A stretch of 64,000 nucleotides of DNA. Source: an uncultured Kiloniellaceae bacterium. GTDB lineage: Bacteria > Pseudomonadota > Alphaproteobacteria > Kiloniellales > Kiloniellaceae. Positions 28,233 through 37,774 of the stretch are shown here, piece by piece. The notes beneath the pieces were generated by a model that had not been told where the DNA came from, searched no databases, and saw only the letters and a program-made list of their open reading frames with translations. The stretch covers positions 307,598-371,597 of the forward strand of contig CANMQP010000014.1 in NCBI GenBank assembly GCA_947500035.1, written 5' to 3'. The translations under genes and the position numbers were made by a program. The first letter of the stretch is position 1, and every line of letters begins with the position of its first letter.

Positions 28233-28693
28233 AAGGCACTCAAAAATAGGACAAAATTACGAACCGGCACTGGCAAAGCCCTTGAGATCGCCCAAAGCTG
28301 AGATTGCCCGAAGCGACGGCCTCAACATCCACCGCAAGGGGTGAAAAATTCCAGGTGCTGCTGCCCGCCAAATTCTTTTAGTTGGCGCCCGCTTGAAGCT
28401 CAAATTCAATTGTTCCGGTTTGAGTTTCCGGGCGCGGCGCAACTCTGGCACAAATTATCCAGTCTGGTGAAACTAAAACTGGTGTCGCGAACAGAAAACT
28501 ATCTGGCGGGAACCACAAAGAGTGCTTTCGTCTCTTCGAGTGCTCTGTGCAGGGGCCTGTGAAAGGCCCTGGATTGTCTCGCGGGCAAAAGCATATTAAA
28601 CGGAGTGCGAAGGCGGCAGCTGGTCTGCGGCCGGATTTCGTGCGGAAGACAAAGCCGGGCAAACCTGCCCGCGCACAGGGGACATAAGCAGTC
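28233..28693. promoter_or_regulatory. Divergent control region between GlxA-type regulator and soxB
   Basis: 461 bp without a gene. A CCAGT/ACTGG inverted pair about 20 bases apart around 28460-28485 is a possible AraC-type half-site pair. A GbdR/SouR-like regulator would be expected to bind here and activate soxB. No experiment or clear consensus supports an exact site. Confidence 0.4.
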
Positions 28694-29947
28694 ATGAAGT
28701 CGCGCTATTCGATCTTCAGCTTGATGCGCAACGCCTTGAGCTATCACGAGAAATGGCCGGAAGCCTGGCGCAGTCCGGAGCCTAAGTCCTCCTATGACGT
28801 GGTGATCGTCGGCGGCGGCGGCCACGGTCTGGCGACGGCCTATTACCTTGCCAAGATCCACGGCATCCGCAACGTGGCGGTGATCGAGCGCGGCTGGCTG
28901 GGCGGCGGCAACACCGGGCGCAACACCACCATCGTACGCTCCAACTACCTCTGGGACGAGAGTGCGGGCCTCTACGAGCACGCCATGAAGCTCTGGGAAG
29001 GCCTGAGCCAGGAGCTGAACTACAACGTGATGTTCAGCCAGCGCGGCGTGATGAACCTGGCCCATAACCAGCAGGACCTGCGGGACATCGCCCGCCGGGT
29101 CAACGCCAACCGCCTGAACGGCATCGATTCCGAGTTCCTGACACCGCACCAGGTCAAGGATCTGGTGCCGATCATCGACCTGCGCGGCAATGGCCGCTAT
29201 CCGGTCCTGGGCGCTTCCAACCAGCGCCGTGGCGGCACCGCACGCCACGACGCCGTGGCCTGGGGCTACGCGCGGCGCGCCGACGAGCACGGCGTCGACA
29301 TCATCCAGGAATGCCCGGTCAACGGCTTCGAGATCGAAAACGGCAAGGTGACCGGCGTTCAGACCGCCAAGGGCCTGATCAAGGCCAAGAAGGTCGGCGT
29401 CGTGGTCGCGGGTCACTCTTCGGTCACCGCCGAGATGGCGGGCATCCGCCTGCCCCTGGTCTCCCACCCCCTGCAGGCCCTGGTTTCGGAGCCGGTCAAA
29501 CCGGTCATTGATACGGTGGTCATGTCCAACGCGATCCACGCCTACATCAGCCAGTCCGACAAGGGCGAGCTGGTCATCGGCGCGGGCGTCGACAAATACG
29601 TCGGTTACGGCCAGCGCGGCAGCCTGCCCGTCACCGAAGAAACCCTGGCCGCGATCTGCGAGCTCTTCCCGAGCCTGAAGCGCATGCGCATGATGCGTCA
29701 GTGGGGCGGCATCGTTGACACCTGCCCGGACGCCAGCCCGATCATCTCGAAGACCCCGGTCGAGGGCTTCTTCATCAACTGCGGCTGGGGCACCGGCGGC
29801 TTCAAGGCCACGCCGGGTTCCGGCTGGGTCTTCGCCGACACCATCGCCAACGACCGTCCGCACCCGCTCAACGAAGCCTTTTCGCTGGAGCGCTTCAACA
29901 GCGGCTATCTGGTCGACGAGCACGGCGCCGCCGCAGTTGCTCATTAA
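28694..29947 (+). CDS. soxB: Sarcosine oxidase, beta subunit
   Basis: A 417-residue flavoprotein, first of the four-gene operon. The Rossmann FAD motif [19 protein letters not shown] starts near residue 36. The segment GGTARHDAV (about residues 180-188) corresponds to the conserved His that binds FMN covalently in the Corynebacterium enzyme. The complex oxidatively demethylates sarcosine to glycine with formation of H2O2 and 5,10-methylene-THF. Length matches the usual ~400-420. Next gene starts 28 bases downstream. Confidence 0.96.
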   Translation: MKSRYSIFSLMRNALSYHEKWPEAWRSPEPKSSYDVVIVGGGGHGLATAYYLAKIHGIRNVAVIERGWLGGGNTGRNTTIVRSNYLWDESAGLYEHAMKLWEGLSQELNYNVMFSQRGVMNLAHNQQDLRDIARRVNANRLNGIDSEFLTPHQVKDLVPIIDLRGNGRYPVLGASNQRRGGTARHDAVAWGYARRADEHGVDIIQECPVNGFEIENGKVTGVQTAKGLIKAKKVGVVVAGHSSVTAEMAGIRLPLVSHPLQALVSEPVKPVIDTVVMSNAIHAYISQSDKGELVIGAGVDKYVGYGQRGSLPVTEETLAAICELFPSLKRMRMMRQWGGIVDTCPDASPIISKTPVEGFFINCGWGTGGFKATPGSGWVFADTIANDRPHPLNEAFSLERFNSGYLVDEHGAAAVAH

Positions 29948-29975
29948 AGACACGGCTCACTAGGGAACAGAGATT

Positions 29976-30269
29976 ATGTTAGAAATCAAATGCCCCTATT
30001 GCGGTCCGCGGTTCGAGACTGAGTTCTCCTACGGCGGCGAAGCGCATATCGAACGCCCGAAGGACAGCGAAAACCTCAGCGACGAGCAGTGGGGCGAGTA
30101 CGTCTTCATGAACAGCAATACCAAGGGTGTGTTCCTGGAGCGCTGGGTTCACACCAGCGGCTGCCGGCGCTGGTTCAACGTCGCGCGCGACACGGTCTCC
30201 TATCAGATTCTCGCGGTCTACGAGACGGGCACAAAAGCGCCCAAGCTCGACCTGCGCAAAGACGTCTAG
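29976..30269 (+). CDS. soxD: Sarcosine oxidase, delta subunit
   Basis: A 97-residue small subunit. The zinc site of the heterotetrameric enzyme is intact: Cys6 and Cys9 in KCPYCGPR, His59 and Cys63 in HTSGC, matching the positions known in Corynebacterium. WFNVARDTVSYQILAVYETG follows. It structurally supports the beta and alpha subunits. Second gene of soxBDAG. Confidence 0.95.
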   Translation: MLEIKCPYCGPRFETEFSYGGEAHIERPKDSENLSDEQWGEYVFMNSNTKGVFLERWVHTSGCRRWFNVARDTVSYQILAVYETGTKAPKLDLRKDV

Positions 30270-30285
30270 TTGGAAGAATAAAGAC

Positions 30286-33200
30286 ATGCCCGCACGTTTT
30301 CGCCTGACTGAAGGAGGACGGATCGACCGATCCAAGCCGATCTCCTTCACCTTCAACGGCAAGGTCTACCAGGGCTTCGAAGGCGATACCCTCGCCTCGG
30401 CTCTGCTGGCCAACGGCGTCCATCTGGTCGGACGCAGCTTCAAGTACCACCGCCCGCGCGGCATCATGTCCGCCGGCGCCGAGGAAGCCAACGCGCTGAT
30501 CCAGGTTGGTGAAGGCGCGCGCACGGACCCTAACCTGCGCGCCACCCAGATCGAACTGGTCGACGGCCTGAAAGCCGCCTCGCAGAACTGCTGGCCCAGC
30601 GTCGAGTTCGACGTCAGCATCGTGAACAACATCGCCTCCCGCCTGATCCCCTCGGGCTTCTACTACAAGACCTTTATGTGGCCGGCCTCGCTCTGGATGA
30701 CCTACGAAAAGATCATCCGGAACGCCGCAGGCCTGGGCAAAGCGCCCGAAGGTCCCGATCCCGACAGCTATGACAAAACCTTCGCCCACTGCGACGTGCT
30801 GGTCGTCGGCGCCGGTCCCACCGGACTGGCCGCTGCCCTCTCGGCGGGCCGCAGCGGTGCGCGCGTTATCCTCTCCGAACAGGACGCAACGCTTGGCGGC
30901 AGTCTGCTGAGCGAGCCCGATCTGCAGATCGACGGCCAGCCCGCACTCGAATGGGTCGCGGCCGCGCGCGCGGAATTGGAAGGCCTGGACAACGTCCGCA
31001 TCCTGACCCGCACCCAGACCTATGGCTACTTCGATCACAACTTCATCGGCCTGATGGAGAACCTGACCGATCATCTGCCCCAGAGCGCCAAGCCCCCCAA
31101 GCTGCCGCGCCACCGCCTCTGGAAGCTCCGCGCGAAGCAGGTGGTGATCGCCACTGGCGCGATCGAGCGGCCCCTGGTCTTCTCCGACAACGACCGCCCC
31201 GGCATCATGCTGGCCAGCGCCTGCCGCACCTATCTGAACCGTTTCGGGGTCAAGCCCGGCAGCAAGGCCGTGGTCTTCACCAACAACGACGGCGCCTACG
31301 CGGCAGCGCTCGACATGCACAAGGCCGGGATTCAGATCGCGGCCATCGTCGACCTGCGCGCCTACGCGGAAGGCCCGTTGACCGAACAGGCCCGCGACGC
31401 CGGCCTGCGCATTCTCGACGGCCACGCCATCACCGCCACCGCCGGCGACAAGCGGGTCAAGGCGGTCCAGGTGACGCGCCTGAGCGACGACGGCGAGAGC
31501 GCCAAGGCGGTCGGCGAGCATATCGAATGCGATCTGGTTGCGGTCTCGGGCGGCTGGAACCCGACCGTGCATCTGCACAGCCAGTCGCGCGGCAAGATCC
31601 TCTTTGATGAGACCTACGCCTGCTTCGTGCCCGGCGACAGCGCCCAGGCCTCCACGACGGCGGGCGCCTGCAGCGGCAGCTTCGGTCTGGGCGCCTGCCT
31701 GAGCCAGGGCCATGACGCGGGACTAGCCGCCGCGAAAGCCGCCGGTGTCAAGAGCCGGAAGAAAGGCAGCGCGCCTCAGGCCGAGGACCCAAATGCGCCG
31801 GGCGGCGCCGACAGGGACTTCCTGCCCGCCCGCTGGCTCTGGCTGGTGCCCGGCGACAAGCCCCTGGGCCACGGCGGCAAGCACTTCGTCGATGTGCAGA
31901 ACGACGTCACGGCGGCGGATCTGCATCTGGCCCTGCGCGAAGGCTACCGCTCCATCGAGCACGTCAAGCGCTACACCACCACCGGCATGGGCACGGATCA
32001 GGGCAAGACCAGTAACGTCAACGCCATCGCCATCGTCTCGCAGTACTTCGGCTGTCCGATCCCGGACGTCGGCGTGACCACCTTCCGTCCGCCCTACACC
32101 CCGGTGACCTTCGGCGTCTTTGCCGGGCGCGACATAGGCGACCTGCTGGATCCCGCCCGCAAAACCCCGATGCATGCCCTGCACGAACACGCGGGCGCAA
32201 CCTTCGAGGACGTGGGCCAGTGGAAACGCCCCTGGTACTTCCCGCACGAGGGCGAGGACATGCACCAGGCGGTCAACCGCGAGGTCAGGGCCTGCCGCGA
32301 GTCCCTCGGCGTGATGGATGCCTCGACCCTGGGCAAGATCGACATCCAGGGCAAGGACGCGGCGGAGTTCCTGAACCGGGTCTACACCAATGCCTGGCTG
32401 AAGCTGAAGGTCGGCGCCTGCCGCTACGGCCTGATGCTGGGCGAGAACGGCATGGTCATGGACGATGGTGTCACCAGCCGTCTGGGCGAGAATCACTTCC
32501 TCATGACCACCACCTCCGGCAACGCAGCCCCGGTCCTGGCGCATCTGGAGGAATATCTACAGACCGAATGGCCGGAGCTGGAGGTTTATCTGACCTCGGT
32601 CACGGAGCAGTTCGCCACGGTCTCCATCGCCGGTCCCAATGCCCGTAAGCTCCTGGCCGAACTGACCGACGATATCGATCTTTCCGCCGAGGCCTTCCCC
32701 TTCATGACCTGGCGCAACGGCAGGGTCGCGGGCATTCCCGCGCGGGTCTTCCGGATCTCCTTCACCGGCGATCTTTCCTACGAGATCAACGTGCCGGCCA
32801 GCTACGGCGCGGCCCTCTGGCAGGCGGTGATGACCACGGGTGAGAAGTACGCCATCACGCCCTACGGCACGGAAGCCATGCACGTGCTGCGCGCCGAGAA
32901 GGGCTTCATCATCGTGGGCCAGGACACTGACGGATCGGTCACGCCCATCGATCTGGGCATGGATTGGATCGTCTCCAAGACCAAGGACTTCGTCGGCCGC
33001 CGTTCGCTTTACCGCTCGGATATGGACAAGCCGGACCGCAAGCAACTGGTCGGCCTGCTGACCGATGCGCCCGACACGGTCCTGCCCGAAGGCGCGCAGC
33101 TGGTCGAGAAGATCGAGAGCGGCCCGACCATGGCCATGGTCGGTCACGTGACCTCCAGCTATCACAGCCCCAATTGCGAACGCTCCATCGCCATGGCCCT

Positions 33201-33327
33201 GATCAAGGGCGGCCGCGCGCGCATGGGCCAGAAGCTCTATTCGCCCCAGGCGGACGGCAAGGTGATCACCTGCAGCGTCAGCGACGTTGTGTTCTATGAT
33301 AAGGAAGGAGAGCGGACCCGTGGTTGA
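30286..33327 (+). CDS. soxA: Sarcosine oxidase, alpha subunit
   Basis: A 1013-residue subunit. The start at 30286 (MPARFRLTEGGRIDRSKPI) is used because it gives the standard N terminus; the frame is open further upstream inside soxD. It has an N-terminal Fer2-like fold without iron-sulphur cysteines, an NAD-binding Rossmann motif VLVVGAGPTGLAAALSAG around residue 170, and a C-terminal GcvT-like folate domain (from about 620 to 1000). It transfers electrons through NAD and delivers the methylene group to tetrahydrofolate. The last 8 bases overlap soxG. Confidence 0.95.
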   Translation: MPARFRLTEGGRIDRSKPISFTFNGKVYQGFEGDTLASALLANGVHLVGRSFKYHRPRGIMSAGAEEANALIQVGEGARTDPNLRATQIELVDGLKAASQNCWPSVEFDVSIVNNIASRLIPSGFYYKTFMWPASLWMTYEKIIRNAAGLGKAPEGPDPDSYDKTFAHCDVLVVGAGPTGLAAALSAGRSGARVILSEQDATLGGSLLSEPDLQIDGQPALEWVAAARAELEGLDNVRILTRTQTYGYFDHNFIGLMENLTDHLPQSAKPPKLPRHRLWKLRAKQVVIATGAIERPLVFSDNDRPGIMLASACRTYLNRFGVKPGSKAVVFTNNDGAYAAALDMHKAGIQIAAIVDLRAYAEGPLTEQARDAGLRILDGHAITATAGDKRVKAVQVTRLSDDGESAKAVGEHIECDLVAVSGGWNPTVHLHSQSRGKILFDETYACFVPGDSAQASTTAGACSGSFGLGACLSQGHDAGLAAAKAAGVKSRKKGSAPQAEDPNAPGGADRDFLPARWLWLVPGDKPLGHGGKHFVDVQNDVTAADLHLALREGYRSIEHVKRYTTTGMGTDQGKTSNVNAIAIVSQYFGCPIPDVGVTTFRPPYTPVTFGVFAGRDIGDLLDPARKTPMHALHEHAGATFEDVGQWKRPWYFPHEGEDMHQAVNREVRACRESLGVMDASTLGKIDIQGKDAAEFLNRVYTNAWLKLKVGACRYGLMLGENGMVMDDGVTSRLGENHFLMTTTSGNAAPVLAHLEEYLQTEWPELEVYLTSVTEQFATVSIAGPNARKLLAELTDDIDLSAEAFPFMTWRNGRVAGIPARVFRISFTGDLSYEINVPASYGAALWQAVMTTGEKYAITPYGTEAMHVLRAEKGFIIVGQDTDGSVTPIDLGMDWIVSKTKDFVGRRSLYRSDMDKPDRKQLVGLLTDAPDTVLPEGAQLVEKIESGPTMAMVGHVTSSYHSPNCERSIAMALIKGGRARMGQKLYSPQADGKVITCSVSDVVFYDKEGERTRG

Positions 33328-33928
33328 GGCCTATCTCAGACAAAGCCCGCTCTCGCAGCTCGCCCTGCCCAGCCGGGCCGCGGACGAAACCGGTGACGCG
33401 GGAGTATCCATGGCCGAGCGTCCCTTCCGGCGTATCGTCAACCTGCGCGGCAATCCCAAGTCGGAGGCCTTCGTGAGCGCCGCCAAGTCCGTCCTGGGCG
33501 CGGAGCTGCCCCTGGCGCCCAACAGCGCCGCTGCGGGCAAAGACGCGACCCTGCTCTGGCTCGGTCCCGACGAATGGTGGGCGGTCAGCGAAGACGAAAC
33601 CCCACCCCTCGCCGACAAGCTGCGCGACGCCCTCAGCGGCCAGCACGCGTCCGTCACCGATGTGGGCGAAGGCTACAGCTGCATCGCCGTCTCCGGCCCC
33701 AATGCCATCGACACCCTGGCTAAGGGCTGCACCCTGGATTTCCACGACAGCGTCTTCGCGCCGGGAAGCTGCGCCCAGAGCGACATGGCCAAGGCCGCCG
33801 TTGTCTTCCACCGGCTGGAAGACGAAACGCCGAGCTTCGAGATCTACGTGCGCAGCAGCTTCGCGGAATACCTCTGGCGCTGGATCGAAGACGCCGCTGG
33901 GGAATATGGGGTGGCCGTCACGGGCTAA
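33320..33928 (+). CDS. soxG: Sarcosine oxidase, gamma subunit
   Basis: A 202-residue subunit. The start is GTG 33320 with GGAAGGAG 10 bases upstream, and it overlaps the soxA stop by eight bases. The C-terminal motif FEIYVRSSFAEYLWRWIEDAAGEYGV is the gamma-subunit signature. It completes the heterotetramer with SoxB, SoxD and SoxA. The 96 bases of its 3' end are the source of two degraded copies downstream (34911-35019 and 36331-36405). Confidence 0.92.
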   Translation: MVEAYLRQSPLSQLALPSRAADETGDAGVSMAERPFRRIVNLRGNPKSEAFVSAAKSVLGAELPLAPNSAAAGKDATLLWLGPDEWWAVSEDETPPLADKLRDALSGQHASVTDVGEGYSCIAVSGPNAIDTLAKGCTLDFHDSVFAPGSCAQSDMAKAAVVFHRLEDETPSFEIYVRSSFAEYLWRWIEDAAGEYGVAVTG

Positions 33929-34181
33929 GACCAGGTTGGGCACTCATAGACCTTGGTGGTCTTGATCGTATCTCACGTCCTGCATCTCACACCTCGAAAT
34001 AGTTTCGGAATAAAACGATTGGCCGGATTGTTGTAGCTGCAACAACCGTGCGCTGATCGCGATGACCTCTCGCGTGCGGCTTCGGTTGCGAGCAAAGGCA
34101 ATTCGAAAACTGAAATCACGAGGATGAACGCGTCGGGCTCCAGGAATTGGGTGCGCGCGCGCCGAAGTAATGGAACTACAG

Positions 34182-34817
34182 ATGATTAATTCAAGAACAC
34201 TTGCCGCCGTCACGACCGCAGTTTTCGTGATGTTCGGCGTCAGCACGGCAAACGCCGGCGCGATCGTCGCCGACTACACGACATTCGCCGACGAGCAGGC
34301 AGCCTCCTTCAACCTCGCCGGAACCACAGTCACCGGGTCGAGCGATGTTGTTTCCTCGAGCTTTGTTGGCGAACGCGGCCTGGGAATCGCCGGCCGCGGC
34401 AACGATCGCACTTTGGACGAAGGAGAAAGTTTGACCATCGACTATGGTCAGCTCGTCACGAATGTGACCCTGACGGCCCATGACATCCCCACCGTCGGGA
34501 ACGTGATCTATCAAGTTGAAGCTTTTGACGGGGTGACAAGCTTGGGAGCGTTCGAGCTTCCGGTCCATAGCTCTGCAATCGAAACCAACGATTTGACCGC
34601 GTTGTTTGGCGGGCTGTCGTTCTCAAGCATCACCGTAACCTGTGTCGGAGGATTCAATTGTCAGGAAAACAGCGGCCAACTTGGAATCCAAATCCAGTCG
34701 ACGAGCTTCGACGTTGTGCCGCCGGTTGTCGTCGCGGTTACGGAACCCGGTACGCTGGCACTGCTGGGCCTGGGTCTTGCAGGCCTCGGCTGGGCGCGTA
34801 GGCGTAAGGCCATCTAA
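34182..34817 (+). CDS. PEP-CTERM sorting domain protein
   Basis: A 211-residue secreted protein with a signal peptide (MINSRTLAAVTTAVFVMFGVSTANAGA) and a C-terminal sorting signal: TEPGTLALLGLGLAGLGWARRRKA, i.e. PEP-like triad (here EPG), hydrophobic helix and basic tail. Exosortase (EpsH/XrtA) would cleave and release it, but no exosortase gene lies in the window. The middle has alternating strands and one disulphide candidate pair (CVGGFNC). The start at 34182 is preferred to 34170 because it begins the signal peptide. It lies between soxG and a soxG remnant. Confidence 0.85.
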   Translation: MINSRTLAAVTTAVFVMFGVSTANAGAIVADYTTFADEQAASFNLAGTTVTGSSDVVSSSFVGERGLGIAGRGNDRTLDEGESLTIDYGQLVTNVTLTAHDIPTVGNVIYQVEAFDGVTSLGAFELPVHSSAIETNDLTALFGGLSFSSITVTCVGGFNCQENSGQLGIQIQSTSFDVVPPVVVAVTEPGTLALLGLGLAGLGWARRRKAI

Positions 34818-34846
34818 AGGATCGCACTCCAAAGGCGAGATGAACC

Positions 34847-34879
34847 AAAGGGCGGCCTCTCAAACAGCCGCCCTTTTCT
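34847..34879 (+). terminator. Rho-independent terminator of the PEP-CTERM gene
   Basis: AAAGGGCGGC / GCCGCCCTTT stem with a loop of about ten bases (CTCTCAAACA) and TTTTCTTT, 30 bases after the PEP-CTERM stop. Confidence 0.85.
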
Positions 34880-34910
34880 TTGAATGCCCGGAGCCTCATT
34901 GCCCAATGGA

Positions 34911-35019
34911 GACTGCGCGTCTCAGCTTCGAGATCTACGTCCGCAGCAGCTTCGCGGAATATCTCTGGCGCTGGATAGAAGATGCGGCTGGCGAATACCG
35001 GGTGGCCGTTACGGACTGA
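34911..35019 (+). pseudogene. Remnant of a soxG-like 3' end
   Basis: The last 30 codons encode LSFEIYVRSSFAEYLWRW followed by IEDAAGEYRVAVTD, matching the end of soxG (33833-33928) with only two amino-acid differences, while ten codons differ, eight of them silently. Upstream of it the reading frame does not match soxG. The excess of silent changes means the copy diverged as a working gene and was truncated later, so it is the tail of a lost paralogue or an acquired copy. Confidence 0.8.
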
Positions 35020-35112
35020 GCCCCCGGGCTTGAGCGCCGGTATCTTGAGCGCTGGCGATTTGAGCCGTGTTGACGAGCTTGCCGATCGATAAAGCCCTGA
35101 CCGCCGAGTCTT

Positions 35113-35379
35113 CTAAAAGTCCTCTGCCTCCAGCGTAAAGGCGTAACCGCCTTTGTCGCGCTTATAGACTCTGATCGCAGCTTCGTGGATCTGCTCGACG
35201 GCAGAGTCGAATGTCTTCAGACACCATGCCTCTGTGCCCCCCATATCGGGGCTGAGCTTTTGCAGGGCGTCGGCTGCGGCATAGAATGAAATCTCGATCG
35301 GGCCGTCATATCCCCAAAAGCAGACACGGTGCCTTCTTTCGTCGAAGCTTCGGCTCTGGTTCGGAAAGTTCAGCGTCAT
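35113..35379 (-). CDS. DUF1488 family protein
   Basis: An 88-residue protein with the full DUF1488 pattern: LNFPNQSRSFDERRHRVCFWGYDGPIEISFYAAADAL followed by a helical middle and a C-terminal RVYKRDKGGYAFTLEAEDF. The family is common in Alphaproteobacteria and its function is unknown. It is on the opposite strand to the sox operon, next to a small unknown gene on the same strand. Confidence 0.8.
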   Translation of the reverse strand: MTLNFPNQSRSFDERRHRVCFWGYDGPIEISFYAAADALQKLSPDMGGTEAWCLKTFDSAVEQIHEAAIRVYKRDKGGYAFTLEAEDF

Positions 35380-35428
35380 CTCGACCTATCGATTTTTTCA
35401 CGGCCTGTGGCCGAAGCTGCGGTACGCC

Positions 35429-35710
35429 TCACGGTTCGGCTGGGGCCTCAAGCGGCGCTTTGTCCCGTTTCAGAGCCGCTTCCAGCTCCTCCGGATCGAT
35501 TGTCAGAGTCTGTTTACGGCCCGGGCGCTTCGGATCTTCACGCAGATGGAGCAAGGTCATCACCCGCTTGTAGACGGGGAAGGAGATGTCCTGAAGCAAC
35601 TCCTCGTCGGTCTCCACGCAATACTCGCCCGCGGGCAATTCCACCTCGAAGCCACCAAGCCTGAAGGGTCGCGTGAAGGTCACCGTTTCAATTCTCGTAC
35701 GCTGTGTCAT
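35429..35710 (-). CDS. Conserved hypothetical protein (small alphaproteobacterial family)
   Basis: A 93-residue protein starting MTQRTRIETVTFTRPFRLGGFEVELPAGEYCVETDEELL. I recognise the N-terminal VTFTRPFRL..G.ELPAGxYxVETDEELL pattern from hypothetical proteins in rhizobia and related bacteria, but no function is known. The middle has KRVMTLLHL and the end is basic and Pro-rich. GAGGTG precedes the ATG. Same orientation as the DUF1488 gene and possibly cotranscribed. Confidence 0.65.
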   Translation of the reverse strand: MTQRTRIETVTFTRPFRLGGFEVELPAGEYCVETDEELLQDISFPVYKRVMTLLHLREDPKRPGRKQTLTIDPEELEAALKRDKAPLEAPAEP

Positions 35711-35727
35711 TGCAAATCACCTCGTCG

Positions 35728-35835
35728 TGCGTTTTGCGTTTTTCCTGAGCCACAGAGCTTCAAAATTTGCGTTCGAGATCAGCAGCCTGCTGATTGAGAG
35801 GTCGTGAATTCTGCATCAGCCCAAATGCAAAACGC
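35728..35835. repeat. Palindromic intergenic repeat, copy 1
   Basis: TGCGTTTTGCG... to ...TGCAAAACGC. It shares with copies at 46161 and 46273 the blocks GAGCTTCAAAATTTGCGTTCGAGA and GAGAGG, and folds into an outer and an inner stem (inner stem ATCAGCA / TGCTGAT). In copies 2 and 3 the corresponding inner stem is GACCAGC / GCTGGTC, a compensatory change. Confidence 0.7.
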
Positions 35836-35859
35836 TATTTACCAAGTTGCATTCCGGGA

Positions 35860-36030
35860 CTATTTCGTCGGTATGAAGGAAACCCGGACCGGATTCACAG
35901 CCGGCTCCTCGGTGGTCTTAGTTGTGGCCTTTGCTGCGGTCTTGGCTTTGGCCGGCGCTGACCTGGGCTGATCGCCGGCCTCGCTCTCTTCCGGGGTGGG
36001 CTGTGTTGAAGCGGGATTTTCATCGGACAC
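35860..36030 (-). CDS. Small Ala/Lys/Thr-rich protein, 56 aa
   Basis: Read on the minus strand from GTG 36030 to a TAG at 35860. GGAAGG lies eight bases before the GTG. The product begins VSDENPASTQPTPEES and has a basic Ala/Lys/Thr-rich middle (PAKAKTAAKATTKTT) resembling short histone-like or linker tails. No known family. The gene sits between the 35428-35710 gene and the AT-rich island. Confidence 0.45.
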   Translation of the reverse strand: MSDENPASTQPTPEESEAGDQPRSAPAKAKTAAKATTKTTEEPAVNPVRVSFIPTK

Positions 36031-36737
36031 GCAAAATACCTTCCATTGACTCCGTATATCTACACAACAATATGGCGATTAGGTATAAATATTGCAATAA
36101 TATTTGAAATTCTTTCTTATTTTTATTTACAGCATTTTTATTTTGCTTACTCAAATATATTTTTATTTTTTTAACATAAAAACCAGAATTGAAAATAATT
36201 ATCCAAATCCTGATCTGAAAAATAGTTCAAGCAAGACCGGAGACATCTGTTTCCCCGATGGCTGCCGCAGAGAGGTATGGCCAGGGCAGCGGTTGCCTTA
36301 GCTCCCCGGGCCGACAGGATGAACCAAGGCATTCAGATCTATGTCCGCTGCTGCAGATTCGGAGAATACCTCTGGGGCTGGATCGAAGATGCCGCAAGGG
36401 AATAGAACGGCATGGCAAGCGTACAAACAGACAGTCATCAGACCAGGCCAAACACTCGTTTAAACAGATTTTTTTACCGCACGTTGTCAAATTCGGATTG
36501 ATTCTTGACCTGTATCAATGTCCGAATCCTGCAATTCTCCTTTTATTTACAAGCGCCTCGAGTCGGCAATGTGCTGGAGGCTGGTCTTTCTAGAGTCATG
36601 ATGCTTAGCCGTTTCGCGCACAACCTTTGGTGATTGCCGGCTGTGCAAGGTGAGGCATGAAGACCGTTTCGCGGCGCATGCACCTGAACGTCCATTGCGC
36701 GGTCCCGATAGAGGGGACCGGATAAAACGGAGAAGAC
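36031..36737. other. AT-rich intergenic island with a soxG remnant
   Basis: 36040-36235 is strongly AT-rich (long A/T runs such as TATTTTTATTTTTTTAACATAAAAACC), in contrast to the rest of the window. It encodes a hydrophobic open frame (from 36104) that looks like a composition artefact. The third soxG remnant lies at 36331-36405. The right part is the leader of the outer-membrane protein gene. No promoter was identified with confidence. Confidence 0.5.
36331..36405 (+). pseudogene. Second, more degraded soxG 3'-end remnant
   Basis: Translated in the soxG frame it gives IQIYVRCCRFGEYLWGW then IEDAARE and a stop, so it matches the end of soxG with a three-base insertion, several changes and an early stop codon. 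It lies 2.4 kb from soxG and is clearly not functional. Confidence 0.7.
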
Positions 36738-37709
36738 ATGACCCATCGACTTTGCGAGGCGGTGACCCGGGCCGCGGCAAACGCAGTGCCCCGGATCGCC
36801 GCGGCATCGATTCTGCTCGCGGCAAGCGCCCTTCCTCAAACCGCCCTTGCCGCTGACGACACTTTCAATCCCTTCGGATTTGACCTCGAAGGTTCCCTGG
36901 GCGAAGGCAAACACAGCCGCTACGTCGCGCCGCTGACCAACCCGATCTTTAACGAGACCCCCTACATCACGACCGAGGCACGGGCCTTCTACTTTTATCA
37001 CCGCTTGCCCGACGAATTCGTGACCGGCGGCGGCGACGTCAACCTGGTCGCCCTGCAGCTGCGGCTCGCGATCACCGACCGCCTGGGTTTGATCGCAACC
37101 AAGGACGGCTATGCCGACTTCCAGTTCGACGAAGTCCTCGAGGACGAATCCGGTTTCGCAAACCTCACGCTGGGCTTCAAGTACGCCATTATCTCCAAGC
37201 CGGAAGACGAAACTCTTCTGACCGCGGGCCTGCGTTATGAGATCCCCATCAACGATCTGGAGACCGGCGGCATCGAACTACAGGGCGACGGCGACGGCTT
37301 CCTGAATCCCTTCCTGACCGGCGCAACCACCTTCGGCGATTTCGGGCTGCAGGCCAGTATCGGCGCGAACATGGCGCTCGACACGGATGAGGACACCTCC
37401 ATCCTCCACTATTCCGTACATGGCGATTACGAACTTTTCCCCGATTTCTTCCCGATCCTGGAGCTGAACGGCTTTACGCCGATCACCAGGGGCGAGCGTT
37501 TGACCGGCGCGCTCGGCAAGCTCGATGGCGTCGACGTGCTGAACTTCGGCAGCGACGACCGCGGCACGACCGTCACTGTCGGCGGCGGCTTCCGCTACCG
37601 CTTCGATGACAACATCCAGCTCGGCCTCGGCGCGGAAACACCGATCACCGACAAGGACGACAGCATCTTCGATTACCGCGTGTACTTCGACCTGGTGCTG
37701 TCGATGTAA
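36738..37709 (+). CDS. Outer-membrane beta-barrel protein
   Basis: A 323-residue exported protein with a signal peptide ending ALAADD. The body alternates amphipathic strands with aromatic ends, such as ITTEARAFYFYHRLP, VALQLRLAITDRLGLIATKDGYADF, GLRYEIPIND, NTTVGGGFRYRFDDNIQLGLGAETPI, and closes with YRVYFDLVLSM, with an aromatic pattern ending near the C terminus. Such features fit a 12- to 14-strand barrel. I do not recognise the exact family; it may be a porin-like or surface channel. GGAGAA precedes the ATG. Confidence 0.65.
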   Translation: MTHRLCEAVTRAAANAVPRIAAASILLAASALPQTALAADDTFNPFGFDLEGSLGEGKHSRYVAPLTNPIFNETPYITTEARAFYFYHRLPDEFVTGGGDVNLVALQLRLAITDRLGLIATKDGYADFQFDEVLEDESGFANLTLGFKYAIISKPEDETLLTAGLRYEIPINDLETGGIELQGDGDGFLNPFLTGATTFGDFGLQASIGANMALDTDEDTSILHYSVHGDYELFPDFFPILELNGFTPITRGERLTGALGKLDGVDVLNFGSDDRGTTVTVGGGFRYRFDDNIQLGLGAETPITDKDDSIFDYRVYFDLVLSM

Positions 37710-37736
37710 GACCTGCTCTCGATTTAAGAGAGGAAC

Positions 37737-37774
37737 GAAGGGCGAGACAAAAAAAGTCTCGCCCTTCCTTTATT
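37737..37774. terminator. Bidirectional terminator
   Basis: A 12-bp stem GAAGGGCGAGAC / GTCTCGCCCTTC with a poly-A loop (AAAAAAA) and TTTATTTT behind it. It ends the outer-membrane gene and, by position, may also end the convergent ABC transporter gene. Confidence 0.85.

Noticed and set aside
28499..29953. 484-aa minus-strand open frame antisense to soxB
   Set aside because: The soxB frame is unmistakable; the antisense frame is repetitive in Asp/Val/Gly and lacks motifs.
30175..31713. 512-aa minus-strand open frame antisense to soxA
   Set aside because: Shadow frame within a known gene.
36104..36301. Hydrophobic 65-aa frame in the AT-rich island
   Set aside because: Hydrophobicity is expected from AT-rich DNA; no start signal; overlaps other features.
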